A stretch of DNA of 20,924 nucleotides from Chara braunii (GCA_003427395.1 BFEA01000317.1:911243-932166); one strand, 5' to 3'. Counted from the first letter of the stretch, positions 1 through 9,117 are shown. The notes: generated by a model not told the origin, from the letters alone. Made by a program: numbers and translations.

Positions 1-111
1 TCAGCATGCAATGTAGACCAGAGGTAGCGCCACATCAGCATGCAATGTAGACCAGAGGTAGCGCCACATCAGCATGCAATGTAGACTAGAGGTAGTGCCA
101 CATCAGCATGC
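1..111. repeat. 34-bp tandem repeat, three copies plus a partial
   Basis: Three consecutive 34-bp units begin with TCAGCATGCAATGTAGAC at 1, 35 and 69, and a partial fourth copy (TCAGCATGC) starts at 103. Copies one and two are identical; copy three has two substitutions. The array enters from the left edge of the window, so its full length is unknown. No coding function is evident. Confidence 0.93.
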
Positions 112-467
112 CTGGCGCGCATAACAAAAAGCGCCAGCCTGCTGCCTCCACCTCGTGCCGTCGTCCGCAATGCCTATGCATAGCCAGTGTCCTAGCCAGC
201 GTCGCACCAGCATAATGCCAGTGTCTTATCAAAGTCGAGCCAGCGTCAAAGCAGCATGGCAAGACTGAATGTTGACCACCTCGAGGCTAGTCTTTAAGTA
301 GCATTTGACGAGGCTCCCTGGCCTCGGGTCTCCTCCCCTCAGTCGTCCAGATTGATTCACAACGGAAGGCCCAGATTGTACAGTTGCAGATTTTCCCCTT
401 GGACCTGATGCTGTCTGGGTACCTGCATACAAACAAAATGTGTGTGTCCGACCGGCGGCTTGGGCTG
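112..467. other. Non-coding stretch, no gene recognised
   Basis: This stretch holds degenerate short iterations of CCAGCGT/CCAGTGT (about 130-250) and otherwise nothing I can name. A 128-codon open frame on the minus strand (229-615) runs through it, but it crosses the LTR-like copy at 468-638, is low complexity and matches no family I know, so I do not call it a gene. Confidence 0.5.
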
Positions 468-638
468 GGTACACTTCGACTTTGACTGTTGGGGTGTCCG
501 ACAGTTGACTTTTGTCAACTGCACCTCGTCTAGGCCCTAAATCTTTTGCTGGGGTCTTTTCCCCCGTTTTGGCCTGGGCTTGGGTGTGGCCTGGCGAGCC
601 CCTCAGTTTCCACAAGGCTCACTACATGGGTTATTGCA
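468..638 (-). repeat. 171-bp LTR-like direct repeat, copy A (putative 3' LTR)
   Basis: This segment matches 963-1133 over 171 bp with no gap and about 14 substitutions (roughly 92% identical by hand count). Read on the minus strand it starts TGCAATAACCC, the TG expected at an LTR 5' end. It lies directly after the chromodomain reading frame at 676-958. A purine-rich stretch (GGGCAGGAA on the minus strand) sits just before it and could be a polypurine tract. The matched length, gypsy pol in between and TG boundary suggest an LTR pair. No target-site duplication was found, and the other boundary (CA end) is not clean. Confidence 0.6.
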
Positions 639-675
639 TTCCTGCCCAATTTTCGAGCTCCATCGCAGAAATACA

Positions 676-958
676 TCAATTTTCACTCAACCCACGTTCA
701 TAAGCAGCAATAATGTCAGGAGCAGTAGGTAGGAGTTCTTTCCTACTAAACCATGTGGCTTCAGATGGGGGTTGGGACTTGAACTGTACCTTGTACTGCT
801 TCTGAGTTCGTCCTCTGCCACCTGTAGAAAAATAGCCATGTTCCAATATCCTTTCAACTTCATAGCCTCCATTCATAGAGGGTGGAAACATAGATGGCCT
901 ATTTGGAAAAATAGGGTAGCAGCTTAGACGCATGGAAGATAGGATATGTCCTTAGATG
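676..958 (-). pseudogene. Ty3/gypsy pol 3' end: integrase C-terminus plus chromodomain, frameshifted
   Basis: The minus strand begins with HLRTYPIFHASKL (from 958), the end of the GPF/Y integrase C-terminal module. It then changes frame and continues as a chromodomain-like segment of about 85 codons. Visible residues are FPPSMNGGYEVERILEHGYF, then QYKVQF, then TWFSRKELLPTAPDIIAAYE, ending at a TGA at 676-678. The same order (HLRTYPVFHASKL, then TMDG, then the chromodomain strands) is intact in the element at 12928-14037. In chromoviruses this domain guides integration to particular chromatin. Everything upstream of the HLRTYP motif is missing, and an LTR-like copy (963-1133) begins four bases beyond. 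It is a non-functional remnant. Confidence 0.8.
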
Positions 959-962
959 TGGA

Positions 963-1133
963 GGTACACTTTGACTTTGACTGTTGGGGTTTCCGACAAT
1001 TGATTTTTGTCAACTGTACCTCGTCCAGGCTGTGAATCTTTTGCTGGGGTCTTTTCCCCCGTTTTGGCCTGGGCCTGGGTGTGGCCTGGCGAGCCCCTCA
1101 GTTTCCACGAGGCTTACTACATGGGAAATTGCA
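963..1133 (-). repeat. 171-bp LTR-like direct repeat, copy B (putative 5' LTR)
   Basis: This is the partner of 468-638, with the same length and about 92% identity. On the minus strand it starts TGCAATTTCCC at 1133 and ends against the truncated pol fragment at 958. A normal element would have a primer binding site, gag and most of pol between a 5' LTR and the chromodomain. Here about 4-5 kb of that is absent. Immediately to the right lies the CT microsatellite at 1154. Confidence 0.6.
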
Positions 1134-1146
1134 CCGTTCTCAAAAA

Positions 1147-1153
<7 letters not shown>

Positions 1154-1226
<73 letters not shown>
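1154..1226. repeat. (CT)n microsatellite
   Basis: Uninterrupted CT/TC dinucleotide run of about 73 bp. Leu-Ser or Arg-Glu repeat proteins predicted across it are frame artefacts. Confidence 0.98.
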
Positions 1227-1228
<2 letters not shown>

Positions 1229-1677
1229 CGTGCACACATGTGTCGGGGCTACTTTTCCGTGTGTGCAGATGTGATTTTTGTGCCTGGACAGACGCCTGGC
1301 TACCTGGCTGGGCAAGACCTCTGATGGTGGATTTTGTGCCTGGGCAGGATGCTTGGCTTCACCTCAACTTGAGTGGTGTAGAGAGGAAGGGTTGACTTCC
1401 TGGCGGTGCAAATAGTTTCAGGGGGTTGTTGTGAGGGAGATGATGTATGCCATGACAGTAAAGCTCGAATCATCTTCTTCAACTATTTTCCATTCCGTGC
1501 AATGATGTAATCTCTTCTTAGGGTCCGTTGCAGCCCCAGCGCAATCAAAACAAATTAAAACAAAGAGAAATCTGGAGAAAACTATGTTCTGCAGAATTGG
1601 AATGCAAATAACTTTTGGCTGCGGGTCGCCTTAGAGTTCCTCGGAAATTTGCCAAACTTCAACTTCTTCCCATGAGA

Positions 1678-1680
<3 letters not shown>
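1227..1680. other. Non-coding stretch, unassigned
   Basis: There is no coding frame with family resemblance. A short phrase recurs loosely within it: GATTTTTGTGCCTGGACAG near 1272 and GATTTTGTGCCTGGGCAG near 1331, about 59 bp apart. This looks like decayed retroelement or UTR-like sequence, and I cannot place it further. Confidence 0.4.

Positions 1681-1726
<46 letters not shown>
1681..1726. repeat. 46-base T homopolymer
   Basis: A perfect T46 run on the plus strand. It could be the poly(A) tail of a retrocopy inserted on the minus strand, but I found no convincing target-site duplication around it and no LINE or SINE body upstream on the minus strand. Homopolymers of this length are also error-prone in short-read assemblies. 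Confidence 0.95.
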
Positions 1727-1728
<2 letters not shown>

Positions 1729-1859
1729 CTCAGGTTGTTGTAGAGGTTGATTGCTTGACATTTCCCGAAGGAAAAAAAAAAGAAAAGATGGTAGACATAT
1801 GACAGCCACCTTCAGTAGTTGGCCATGTGGTTAGCCAGATGGTCATAGAAGTCCTTACT

Positions 1860-2220
1860 CCTTATGAGACTCCCTCCCAACCTACCACTTTCGTTATTTC
1901 TCCCTGGTGCACCCCTACCCCCACAATCCTACCTCAGTGTCTACCGCTCAGGATTGTTACCCTCCAGACATCTCAACGGGGGTGACATGACTGCAATGAA
2001 CCTCTCACAGATCAGCGGCCAAACTTACACACACAAGCAGACCATTCACATTAGAGTTCACACCGAAACCAGAAGATGAGACCAGAATCAGCACACCAAA
2101 GGATCGCACCGAATTAGTTTATTATATGAAGAAATTGGTTGAGTGGTCGAGCTGCATGTGTCGTGCTCGACTTCCAACTCATGACACTCAGGTATGTAAC
2201 TGACTCCCCTCCTATGGTGC

Positions 2221-2296
<76 letters not shown>

Positions 2297-2297
2297 N

Positions 2298-2389
<92 letters not shown>

Positions 2390-2640
2390 CCTAGGATCTC
2401 CTTTGAATGCACCCGTTGAACTTTGTCCTTCACTCTTGCGGCTATGGTCGCTGTCTCCTTCCCTTAGCCCTACTGTAGCTATGACTACCATCCAAGCGCC
2501 ATCTTTCTCATCCTGGTGCAGCCTTGCAGGTCGCCCAAGTCACACTGTCGCACAAGCATCCAGGAGCACTTCCACAGCTTGCAGATGAACAAATGATGGG
2601 CGCTGCCACTGTAGCAGCTATAAATAGAATGTTTGACTGG
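1860..2640 (-). repeat. Diverged LTR-like segment interrupted by a CT microsatellite
   Basis: Two landmarks shared with 5402-5945 and 11659-12887 occur here in the same order on the plus strand. The first is a CAG-GTATGT phrase at 2189-2197, the second a GGCTATGG phrase near 2440. The spacing is about 250 bp, or about 87 bp once the CT microsatellite is removed, against about 105 bp in the other two. The left part contains an A/T-rich stretch (GTTTATTATATGAAG at about 2117) comparable to the T-rich end of the other LTR-like regions. No terminal motifs or target-site duplication were identified, so this is a tentative homology call. A TATAAATA string at 2619-2626 is noted without further support. 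Confidence 0.35.
2223..2386. repeat. (CT)n microsatellite containing one N
   Basis: About 164 bp of CT/TC dinucleotide with a single ambiguous base at 2297. The phase is CT before the N and CT after it. The lone N in such a run probably marks a position the assembler could not resolve, so the true length is uncertain. Confidence 0.98.
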
Positions 2641-2764
2641 TCTTGGTCTGCTTTGGATGGGTACCAGTCCCCTCAGCTTGTCTGCTGCTTGTTTCAGTGT
2701 TCTGGAAGTCTCAGCGTTTCATTTCCGGACCCTAGCGGATTGACAAGCTTTGACTAGCCGGTCT

Positions 2765-2836
2765 CAGTCATCGGTACATACCAGGCCCCAGTCATTGGTA
2801 CGTACTAGGCCGCAGTCATTGGTACGTGCTAGTTAC
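2765..2836. repeat. 24-bp tandem repeat, three copies
   Basis: CAGTCATCGGTACATAC-type units begin at 2765, 2789 and 2813, spaced exactly 24 bp. The period is a multiple of three, so a plus-strand frame reads a repeated QSLVRTRP octapeptide, but no surrounding gene is recognisable. Confidence 0.88.
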
Positions 2837-3320
2837 CCCAACCTTTCCTGTCACCTCTTTCCTTCCAGACTCTTCAACCTAATCCCCCCACTAACGGGAC
2901 CCCCGAATCATCCCACATGTGGCCCTGCCCACCCAAAGCAGGGCCCTAAAGTAACCAACTCGCATGATCTATCCCTCCACAATACCCCTGTTCACATCCC
3001 AGCTATCTCTGTGCAAGTATGATCTTCCCCACCTAATCAGCTCCGAACCATCAACCTCATCCATACAGTCCCTATCTTAAACCCACTGAGCTGCCATGGC
3101 AACTAGTCTATTCATGCGCTGCGCTAGACTGGGGGACAAGTGTGCAAACATCGGAGCAACCAATGGACAAAGAACATCCAGGCAAACCTCCCATAGCCTA
3201 ACCCAACATACACTGACCGTGGACTGAACCCCTTGGGTGGTACAGTCAGCGTCTCTAGTCCTTACTATGTGCCAACCCAAGGGAGTGTGTGAACAGTCGT
3301 GTGTCGGTTAACGCCCACCA
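2837..3320. other. Non-coding stretch, unassigned
   Basis: Open frames here are short (under 90 codons) and unlike any family I recognise. The minus-strand sequence from about 3320 down to 3080 may be the unique body of the SINE whose tRNA-like head is at 3325-3415, but nothing in the window shows its boundary. Confidence 0.35.
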
Positions 3321-3324
3321 GTTT

Positions 3325-3415
3325 CCATGCGCAAGGCTGCAGAGTTTTGAGCCCGCAACCTCAGACCACAATGCACATTTCCAACCGCTGCTCTACCCAC
3401 CGAGCTAGTCGTCGG
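3325..3415 (-). repeat. tRNA-like sequence, probable SINE head or tRNA pseudogene
   Basis: On the minus strand the phrase TAGCTCGGTGGGTAGAGC (about 3389-3406) is a good tRNA D-arm with an RNA polymerase III A box. GGTTGCGGGCTCAAAACTCT (3341-3360) occupies the place of the T-arm and B box. The B box is degenerate: the loop normally reads TTCGANTC and here reads CTCAAAA. The T-stem does not pair well, and I could not draw a clean anticodon arm. A functional tRNA is therefore unlikely. The arrangement fits a tRNA-derived SINE or an old tRNA pseudogene. Confidence 0.6.
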
Positions 3416-3733
3416 TTCACTCAAACAAACTGAATGAAGAGAGAAGCTTGAAAAAATGACGAAAGCTTTACACCAAGTTTGTATCGAACAATCACACCAG
3501 CATACTTGATAAAAGCGGAAAAAGGTCATGCCCACTTCGGCACTAGTCTGAACTGACCAGCTTACAACAAAGGACACTCAGAACGTGTGGTATAGAGCCA
3601 TAACACACTGACTATGTCTGCACCCAGAGTGTCCCCTTCAGCTGCCAAGATTGGCACTGATCCTTCTCCCCACTCTCAAAAAAATCACAAACCGAAACTG
3701 AATAAATTGTACTCGTAGCTCATCACTTCGTAT

Positions 3734-3815
3734 TGTGCCAATTTGGCCTAGGCCCATAGAGTACTACTGGTCTCTGTGCCAATTTGGGCTGGGCCTATAG
3801 AGTCCTACCGGGCTC
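3734..3815. repeat. 41-bp imperfect tandem duplication
   Basis: TGTGCCAATTTGG followed by a TAGAGT(A/C)CTAC phrase appears at 3734 and again at 3775. The copies differ at several positions. Confidence 0.8.
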
Positions 3816-4080
3816 TGGCCACGAGACTGCTAGATGTCTAGGTTCTACAGGGTCCTATGTGTCCAAGAGCAGCTAACAGTATGTTTATCCCAGGTTTGAA
3901 TCTGACTGGCCGCAAATTTGGGAAAAAAATTAAGATCGGACTCCATAAACAACACAAACATCTAGTCCAAAAAACATGCGTTGACTCCAGCTGCAGTCAT
4001 TCTCTTCTTCTCCTTCGCTGTTGGAGGCTTCTCCCATGATTCTGGGTGTCATCTCCATCAGATTACTTCCGTTCACCCAC

Positions 4081-5129
4081 TCACCCACTCAGCTTCTTCC
4101 TCTTTCGGATAGTATTGGAACTTGACTCTACAAGCCTTGCTCGGCTTCCCTCTTGGTCTCCGTACATAATGGTGATCACCGATCTTCTCCATGTCTGCCC
4201 TTCCCGCCATGGTGGGCGGATGCACACTTCGTCTAGCATTGAGCTCTTAGCATGTCTTCTTCTATGGTTGGTCTCTGTCCTGTTGGCTGTCCCTTCCTCT
4301 TGTGAAACCTCCATATTACCTGGCCGGTTTGCTTAGACGAAGGACAAATTGAACTCAGCTAAAGATTTGCTTGTTTCTCTTCTCTTCATCTTCTCATCCT
4401 TCTTAGCCCTTTCCGCTTTTATCCTGTTAATCGCTTCCTGCTTGCTCTTCCCCAGCCAATCCTCCTTTATGAAGGAGGCCATGCTGTGAGCAATCCTGCC
4501 CACTTCACCTCTGTGTCCCAACAGTGTCTGGGAGATTTCGCAGACCAGTTCCCACAACTTCCACTCCAGTCCCTCCCTCAATTCTGTCAGGTAGTCATAG
4601 GTGACCATGTAGGGCCTCATATCCCTGCTCTCTGAGGTTCCCTTTTCCCCTGCCCATTTGACATTCAGCCTCTCATCGTGGCCTGCCCTGTAAAAGGCCT
4701 GGGGGCATTGGTCTGAGATGTTTGCCCTCAGGAAGTGGCCTGGCTGAGCCAAGTCCTGAGCTGTGACAATGGCCAAATTAGGCCGGACAGCCATTTGCCA
4801 CTCATCTTTCTCCACGTCAAATCGAAAAGGTAAGATTGTGATTGTTGGGGTGAGGGTGCGAGCATCAATGCTTGCCTGGGTTGCCAGATCCGGGGGTTCT
4901 CATCAGCAAATCTGTTAAGAAAGTAAGAGACATCTCCTAATTCCTGGTTCTGGTCTTCCAGGAACCTTGTTTGCCTCTCGAGGATTGCTATTTGTCTTCT
5001 CATTGCCTTCTTCCGGTTCTTCGTCTGTCCGATCAGGTCATTGGCTAGGGCTATCATTTTCCCTTCTGAATCCCGTTGCTCACTCTGTCCGTCGTTCTTT
5101 TGTTTTGTTACGATCCTGGTCATTCCCAA
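4081..5129 (-). pseudogene. Unrecognised broken coding block, charged and partly coiled-coil
   Basis: I do not recognise this family. Reading the minus strand, a frame from 5129 to 4728 encodes a charged helical segment (KNRKKAMRRQIAILERQTRF, FLEDQNQELGDVSYFLNRFA) that looks coiled-coil. It appears to hand over by frameshift between about 4880 and 4815 to a second frame that begins its readable part ILPFRFDVEKDEWQMAVRP. That frame continues through MVTYDYLTELREGLEWKLWE and a Lys/Arg/Glu-rich tail to a TAA at 4333-4335. The same frame stays open after this stop, through MEVSQEEGTANRTET, to a TGA at 4081. The block abuts the LTR-like repeat at 5106, and its 5' end may derive from that repeat. 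It could be a gag-like region of a non-autonomous element or a broken host gene. With one frameshift and one stop it is unlikely to be functional. Confidence 0.4.
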
Positions 5130-5401
5130 AGTGCAAATTCACAATGAAAGACAATGTCACCCAATTGCAAAAGAAATGAAAGCACTTGCAAAGAGATAGA
5201 GACCAAAGAAGAGAGAAAGAAGAAGAAGAAGAAGAAGAAGAAGAAGAAGAAGAAGAAGAAGAAGAAGAAGAAGAAGAAGAAGATGTACACCAGCAAGACC
5301 AATGACAAATCCCCCTTCTCTCTCCACCTTCCTCCTCCTCCTTCACTTCGCCAATCTTATTCTTCTTCCAATAATAATAATAACAATGAGTGGATGAACC
5401 A
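5106..5401 (-). repeat. LTR-like repeat, copy 1 (pairs with 10273-10563)
   Basis: From TGTTACGATCCTGGTC to GTGGATGAACCA this segment matches 10273-10563. I count about eight substitutions outside the GAA microsatellite, and the microsatellite differs in length. Read on the minus strand both copies start TGG and end GTAACA. They flank the E1 pol region at the positions expected of 3' and 5' LTR ends. No primer binding site follows this copy on the minus strand, which suits a 3' LTR. Against a simple LTR pair, flanking pentamers (5101-5105 TGTTT and 10564-10568 GAAGT) do not match, and no clear polypurine tract precedes this copy. It may be only the terminal part of a longer LTR that includes 5402-5945. 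Confidence 0.6.
5216..5283. repeat. (GAA)n microsatellite inside the LTR-like repeat
   Basis: About 65 bp of uninterrupted GAA/AAG triplets. The equivalent tract at 10388-10442 is shorter and interrupted. Poly-Ser, poly-Phe or poly-Lys frames across it are artefacts. Confidence 0.97.
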
Positions 5402-5945
5402 GAATCAATTGCAAGGAAGATGAGCAATAGCGAACTTCAGCAATCAAACCGCATCATACACATGAGACCAGATAGTCGTGACCTCGAACCAAAGGCAGAA
5501 TTGCATCACCAGTTTCACAAAATAAGAGTACACCAAAAGCTCATAATTGAAAATGCTGGAATCTCATCATCATCATCAATGAAGAACCAATGTTGATATC
5601 CTATCTGGCGCTCGACGCCCAGACTACAGATGGCAGATCCTATCTAGACTACTCTATAATGCCGCTGATGACGTCAACAGCTCCCCGAAGTACGAGCAGA
5701 TCTCGGCCAATGCCGCACGCTTCAAGCACCAGGTATGTCTCTCGTATCACTTACAACCTCGTTCCCCAACTCACAGATGCCACTTGCACCCAAGGACCAC
5801 CATGCGCCCTATCCAGCATACAGCAGCGCAGCTTGGCTATGGCTGCCTGCTCCTTCCAGCTCGCCCGTGAGCGCGTGAGCTTGGCAGGCGATAGCGCAGC
5901 AGCGCTTGCGCACAAAGCAGCCAGTGCCCGAATATCCAATGCGTA
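5402..5945 (-). repeat. LTR-like region downstream of E1 pol
   Basis: On the minus strand this follows the E1 chromodomain directly. It shares an ordered set of phrases with the region downstream of E2 pol (11659-12887): GCGATAGCGCAGCAGC (about 5891; about 12313), GGCTATGG (about 5835; about 12222), CACCAGGTAYGT (5728-5738; 12113-12123) and TTCCTTGCAAYTG on the minus strand (about 5410; about 11790). Shared sequence next to the pol end of two elements is what diverged LTRs would show. The first ~550 bp of the E2 region (its putative U3) has no counterpart here, so this copy looks truncated at its 5' end. Confidence 0.45.
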
Positions 5946-6430
5946 GGCAGGCCCTTCCCTATATCGAAGTGGCCTGCATAGTGAGCGACTACCTGTGGAG
6001 CGGTCTGCATCAGTTCCTCTCTTGTGAACCACCTATCCTCCTTTGGATCAGTGTGATGTCTGAACCGAACTCGATACTGCAGCTTCGGTTTCAGAGGACA
6101 TCCTCTGCCGGTTGGTCTTGGAACTGGCATCTCCCTGTGATCAACAATGTCGTCGATGTCGACCTCTCCATCCATGGTTGGGGGCAGCATTGAACGACGA
6201 GAGGGAAACTGATCTGTTTCTCCAAAAGGTGCAAGCTTTGAGGCGTGGAAAACAGGGTAAGTGCGTAAGTGACCAGGGATGCGAATAACATAAGATGGTC
6301 CATCTGGTTCATTCCACACAACATCTAGAATCTCCCAGGGTCCAAAGTACTGTGGCATGAGTTTACGGGAAATCCCGTACTTCTGTCCCAGCTCTGAGGA
6401 CTTAACCCAGACTCTTTCTCCTACCTAGAA
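5837..6430 (-). pseudogene. E1 pol: integrase C-terminal GPF/Y module and chromodomain
   Basis: The frame reads VGERVWVKSSELGQKYGIS, then the GPF/Y-type stretch PQYFGPWEILDVV. It continues through HLRTYPVFHASKLAPF and SRRSMLPPTMDGEVDIDDIV to a chromodomain-like tail with LQYRVRF, RWFTREEL and TAPQVVAHYAGHF. An in-frame TAG at 6425-6427 stands where E2 has Gln (FQVGE in E2). A further frameshift just upstream separates this from the integrase core at 6421-6858. The last ~35 codons before the stop at 5837 lie in sequence shared with LTR-like copies, so the original stop was probably lost by truncation near 5950. In an intact element this module binds DNA and directs integration. Confidence 0.85.
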
Positions 6431-7500
6431 TGTAGAGGGCGGCGGTGTTTGTTCTTAGACTCTATCATCGCCGCCTGTGCTTTGTGCATCTGTTCGACTC
6501 CCTGTTGCATTAGTTGCTCATATCGATAAGCAAACGCCAAGGTCCCGGGTACAGCAGCTGGCTGATTCTCAGGTAGTAGGAAGTCCAAGGGCAGTCTAGG
6601 CTTGAAAGTCGGTAGCAGGCTGTTCGGGCTTACTCCCGTAGCGCTGTGCACAGCGTTGTTGTACAGGCTGGCGATGAGAGCAAGCTTCTGATCCTTGTCT
6701 ACCTGATTCGGCTTGATGTAATGCCTCAGCAGGTGTTGTACAACGCGGTTCAATTGCTCTGCCTGCCCGTTCACTTCTGGGTGATTGCCTAATGTCATTT
6801 GCAACTGCGTGCTCTGTTCTACAACTGCAGCTTTCCACAGTTCACTAGTGAATCGCACATCCCGGTCACTAATGATAGACTTAGGGAGTCCGAAATCTCT
6901 GACCTAGTTTTCTTTGAACAACTTAATGACGTACTCAGTCTTTGCTGTTTCCGGCATTGCAACTAATCTAGCATACTTACTAAACCTATCCACAATGACA
7001 AAGATGTTTCGCATTCCACTCTTGCTGGTGATGAGTGTGTCCATGAAATCCATGGATAAGGACTCACCAGGCCTTTCCGGAATCGAAAGGGGCTTGAGGA
7101 CCCCAAGAGGGGCCTGTGTACGGGGCTTGTCTCTCTAACAGACCTGACAAGTCTCCATGTACAGCTTGGCATCTCTCATCATCGTGGGCCACCAGAACCG
7201 CTGCAGCAGATTGGCTGCAGTCTTCTTGAAACCAAAATGTCCCGTGGCATCATGACACTCGCCTAAAAATAAACTACNCAANGACTNCCTNTCTGNCACA
7301 CACAGACGTTTATTCCCTGCCTTCTCAAGGAACAACAGTCCGTTGACCAACTCAAACTCGGCGGAAGTCGCTTTGTCCTTCGCCTCGAGTCTGCGTATGA
7401 TCTTAGACATAAATCGGTCCTCGCGATAGGCTTCCACCATAGAGTGAGTAACATCGTCCGCAAGCCCAAACTTAGTGATCAGTGCACCAGAGAAATCTGG
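6421..7500 (-). pseudogene. E1 pol: integrase zinc finger and DDE core, interrupted
   Basis: From 7500 down the frame shows the pol linker, then HDATGHFGFKKTAANLLQRF with WWP and CQVC. These form the HHCC zinc-binding domain: HxxxH in HDATGH and CxxC in CQVC. A TAG at 7135-7137 follows, then the core reads on in the same frame: LSMDFMDT (first Asp), IFVIVDRFSKYARL, a second TAG at 6904-6906, IISDRDVRFTSELW (second Asp) and NHPEVNGQAEQLNR (Glu). The second Asp and the Glu are separated by 35 residues, as in retroviral-type integrases. E2 shows that both TAGs replace CQRD and NWVRD. Five N bases (7278, 7282, 7287, 7291, 7296) sit just before the zinc finger. The protein would splice element cDNA into chromosomes, but this copy is dead. 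Confidence 0.9.
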
Positions 7501-8200
7501 TCTACGTGACAACGCATCAGCAAGGGCTCAAAGTCATACTGCTCTATGACTTCNATCCAACGCTTCAGAGCGTCGGAGAGCACAGACTGGGTTCTCATCC
7601 ACTTTAGGGTCTGGTGATCAGTCCTGACGTAGAAGAACCTCCCAAACAGATAGTGCCTCCAATGGGTGAGCGCCTTGTAGATCGCATAGAGTTCCTTCTC
7701 ATAGGTGGACTTAGCCAACTTCTGAGAGGGCATCTTTTTGGACATGTACTCTACCGGCCTCAACTTCTTCCCCTCCTGCTGCGCAAGTACGGCGCCTATG
7801 CCATATTGGCTAGCATCCGTAGTTACTACGAAAGGTTTGTCAGGATCAGGAAGTTTCAAGACCTCATGGTGTGTCAACGCATGCTTCAGTTGTCTGAAAG
7901 CAGCCTCACACCTGTCTATCCACTCCCATGGGGCGTCAAGGCGAGTCAGATCGGTCAAAGGGGCGGCCACTATGTTGTAATTCTGAACAAAATTGCGGTA
8001 GTAGCCTGTCATCCCTACGAAGGACCTCATCTCAGTCACAGACTGAGGACACGGCCAGTCACGAATGCTGGCCACCTTCGCGTCATCGGGCTTCAATCCC
8101 TCCGCGGAAATCTCATGACCCAAGTACAAGACACGGGTGCGGCCAAACTCGCACTTCTCACCGTTAATCTTGAATTTGTGGTCGAAGAAGGCGAAGGACT
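7479..8200 (-). pseudogene. E1 pol: RT connection and RNase H domain
   Basis: The frame picks up after a shift near 8185 with FDHKFKINGEKCEF and VLYLGHEISAEGL, the end of the RT thumb/connection. MRSFVGMTGYYRNFV follows, then the RNase H domain: VVTTDASQYGIGAVLAQQ (first acidic residue, TDAS), YEKELYAIYKALTHWRHYL (Glu) and VRTDHQTLKWM (Asp). Around 7535 the sequence jumps from YDFE to the ADALSRRPDF stretch in a new frame. E2 has about a dozen extra codons there (DYVKGEYNKVA), so E1 carries a small frameshifting deletion just before the last RNase H acidic residue. One N lies at 7554. RNase H removes the RNA strand during reverse transcription. Confidence 0.9.
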
Positions 8201-9117
8201 TTGTCCAAGTGCGCAACGTGCTCCTCAACAACCCTACTAAAAATAAGTATGTCATCGAGGCACACGATGACAAACTTATCCAAGTAGTCATGAAATATCC
8301 GACTCATAGCGTGCTGAAAGGTGCCTGGACCATTGCAAAGGTCGAAAGGCATCACCACAAACTCGTACAGACTGTAGCTGGTCTAAAATGCGGTTTTATG
8401 TTGATCCTCAGACCGGATTGCAATCTGATGGTACCCGGACTTCAAATCTATCTTATTGAAGTACCAACACCCTTGCACTCTATCTAGCAAATCGTCGATG
8501 CGCGGTAGGGGCTCTCGGTTCTTGACAGTGATGGCATTGAGGCCCCTATAGTCAATGCACATCCTCAGTGTTCCTTCCTTCTCCGGTACGAATAGGACTG
8601 GAGATCCATAAGGAGAAACACTCGGCTGGATCCAACCCTTCTATACGAGTTCCTTGAGTTGCCGGCGAAGCTCATCAAGCTCGCTTGGAGACATCCGATA
8701 GATCCTACCCTTCGGGATGCTAGACCCTGGGACAATCTCTATTGCGTGGACGACCTCCCTCTCAACAACCCCAGTAGGCTCTTCAAATAGATCAGGGTAC
8801 TTGGCAACTACTCCCTCTATCTCCGACGGCATTTTCACCAGCTCGTCTGCTGCAGAGACATAGACTAGATACATACCCTCCTTCGGATTTTGCTTATAAT
8901 AGTTGTAGAACGCGGCCGCAAACATACATCCGTGGGACTCGATCAGACTACTAGCTTTGAACTTACGTAATCTGGCGGTCCCCCCACCTGGCAAAGTGTG
9001 TTTGACCACTTTTCGGTCCCAGTCAAACCGGGGCTGTGCCACGGAGAGGTAGTATATACCTAACAAGATATCCATAGGGAGATCATCGCTCACTAGGAAC
9101 GAGACGCAATGTCTCAA
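8160..9117 (-). pseudogene. E1 pol: protease C-terminus and reverse transcriptase palm/fingers
   Basis: The left end in protein terms is DDLPMDILLGIYYLSVAQP, the second conserved block of a gypsy retropepsin; the catalytic DTG/DSG part is missing beyond 9117. Next comes the RT entry MSPSELDELRRQLKELV, a TAG at 8641-8643, then [18 protein letters not shown] and [20 protein letters not shown]. After these come [26 protein letters not shown], a second TAG at 8383-8385, VMPFDLCNGPGTFQHAMSRI and the catalytic box CLDDILIFS. All of this is in one frame apart from the stops, and the frame is lost near 8185. The catalytic box normally reads Y(L/V)DD and here has Cys for Tyr. The coding sequence ends abruptly at 9117, next to the 195-bp LTR-like repeat of another element. 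Confidence 0.9.

Noticed and set aside
984-2588. Leu-Ser, Ser-Leu and Arg-Glu repeat proteins around 1010-1395 and 2114-2588
   Set aside because: They exist only because CT dinucleotide runs have no stop codon in any frame. Flanking codons show no protein family.
2619-2626. TATAAATA as a promoter
   Set aside because: A single TATA-like string with no coding region or other promoter element downstream.
3325-3415. Functional tRNA gene
   Set aside because: The B box and T-stem are degenerate and no proper anticodon arm could be drawn. Reported as a SINE head or pseudogene instead.
5080-5427. Poly-Lys, poly-Ser and poly-Phe proteins over the GAA tract, and the same at 10205-10559
   Set aside because: Frame artefacts of a triplet microsatellite inside an LTR-like repeat.
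5751-6032. Separate 93-codon minus-strand protein and plus-strand frame 5590-5946
   Set aside because: Both lie in LTR-like sequence shared with 11659-12887 or are out-of-frame shadows of the E1 chromodomain.
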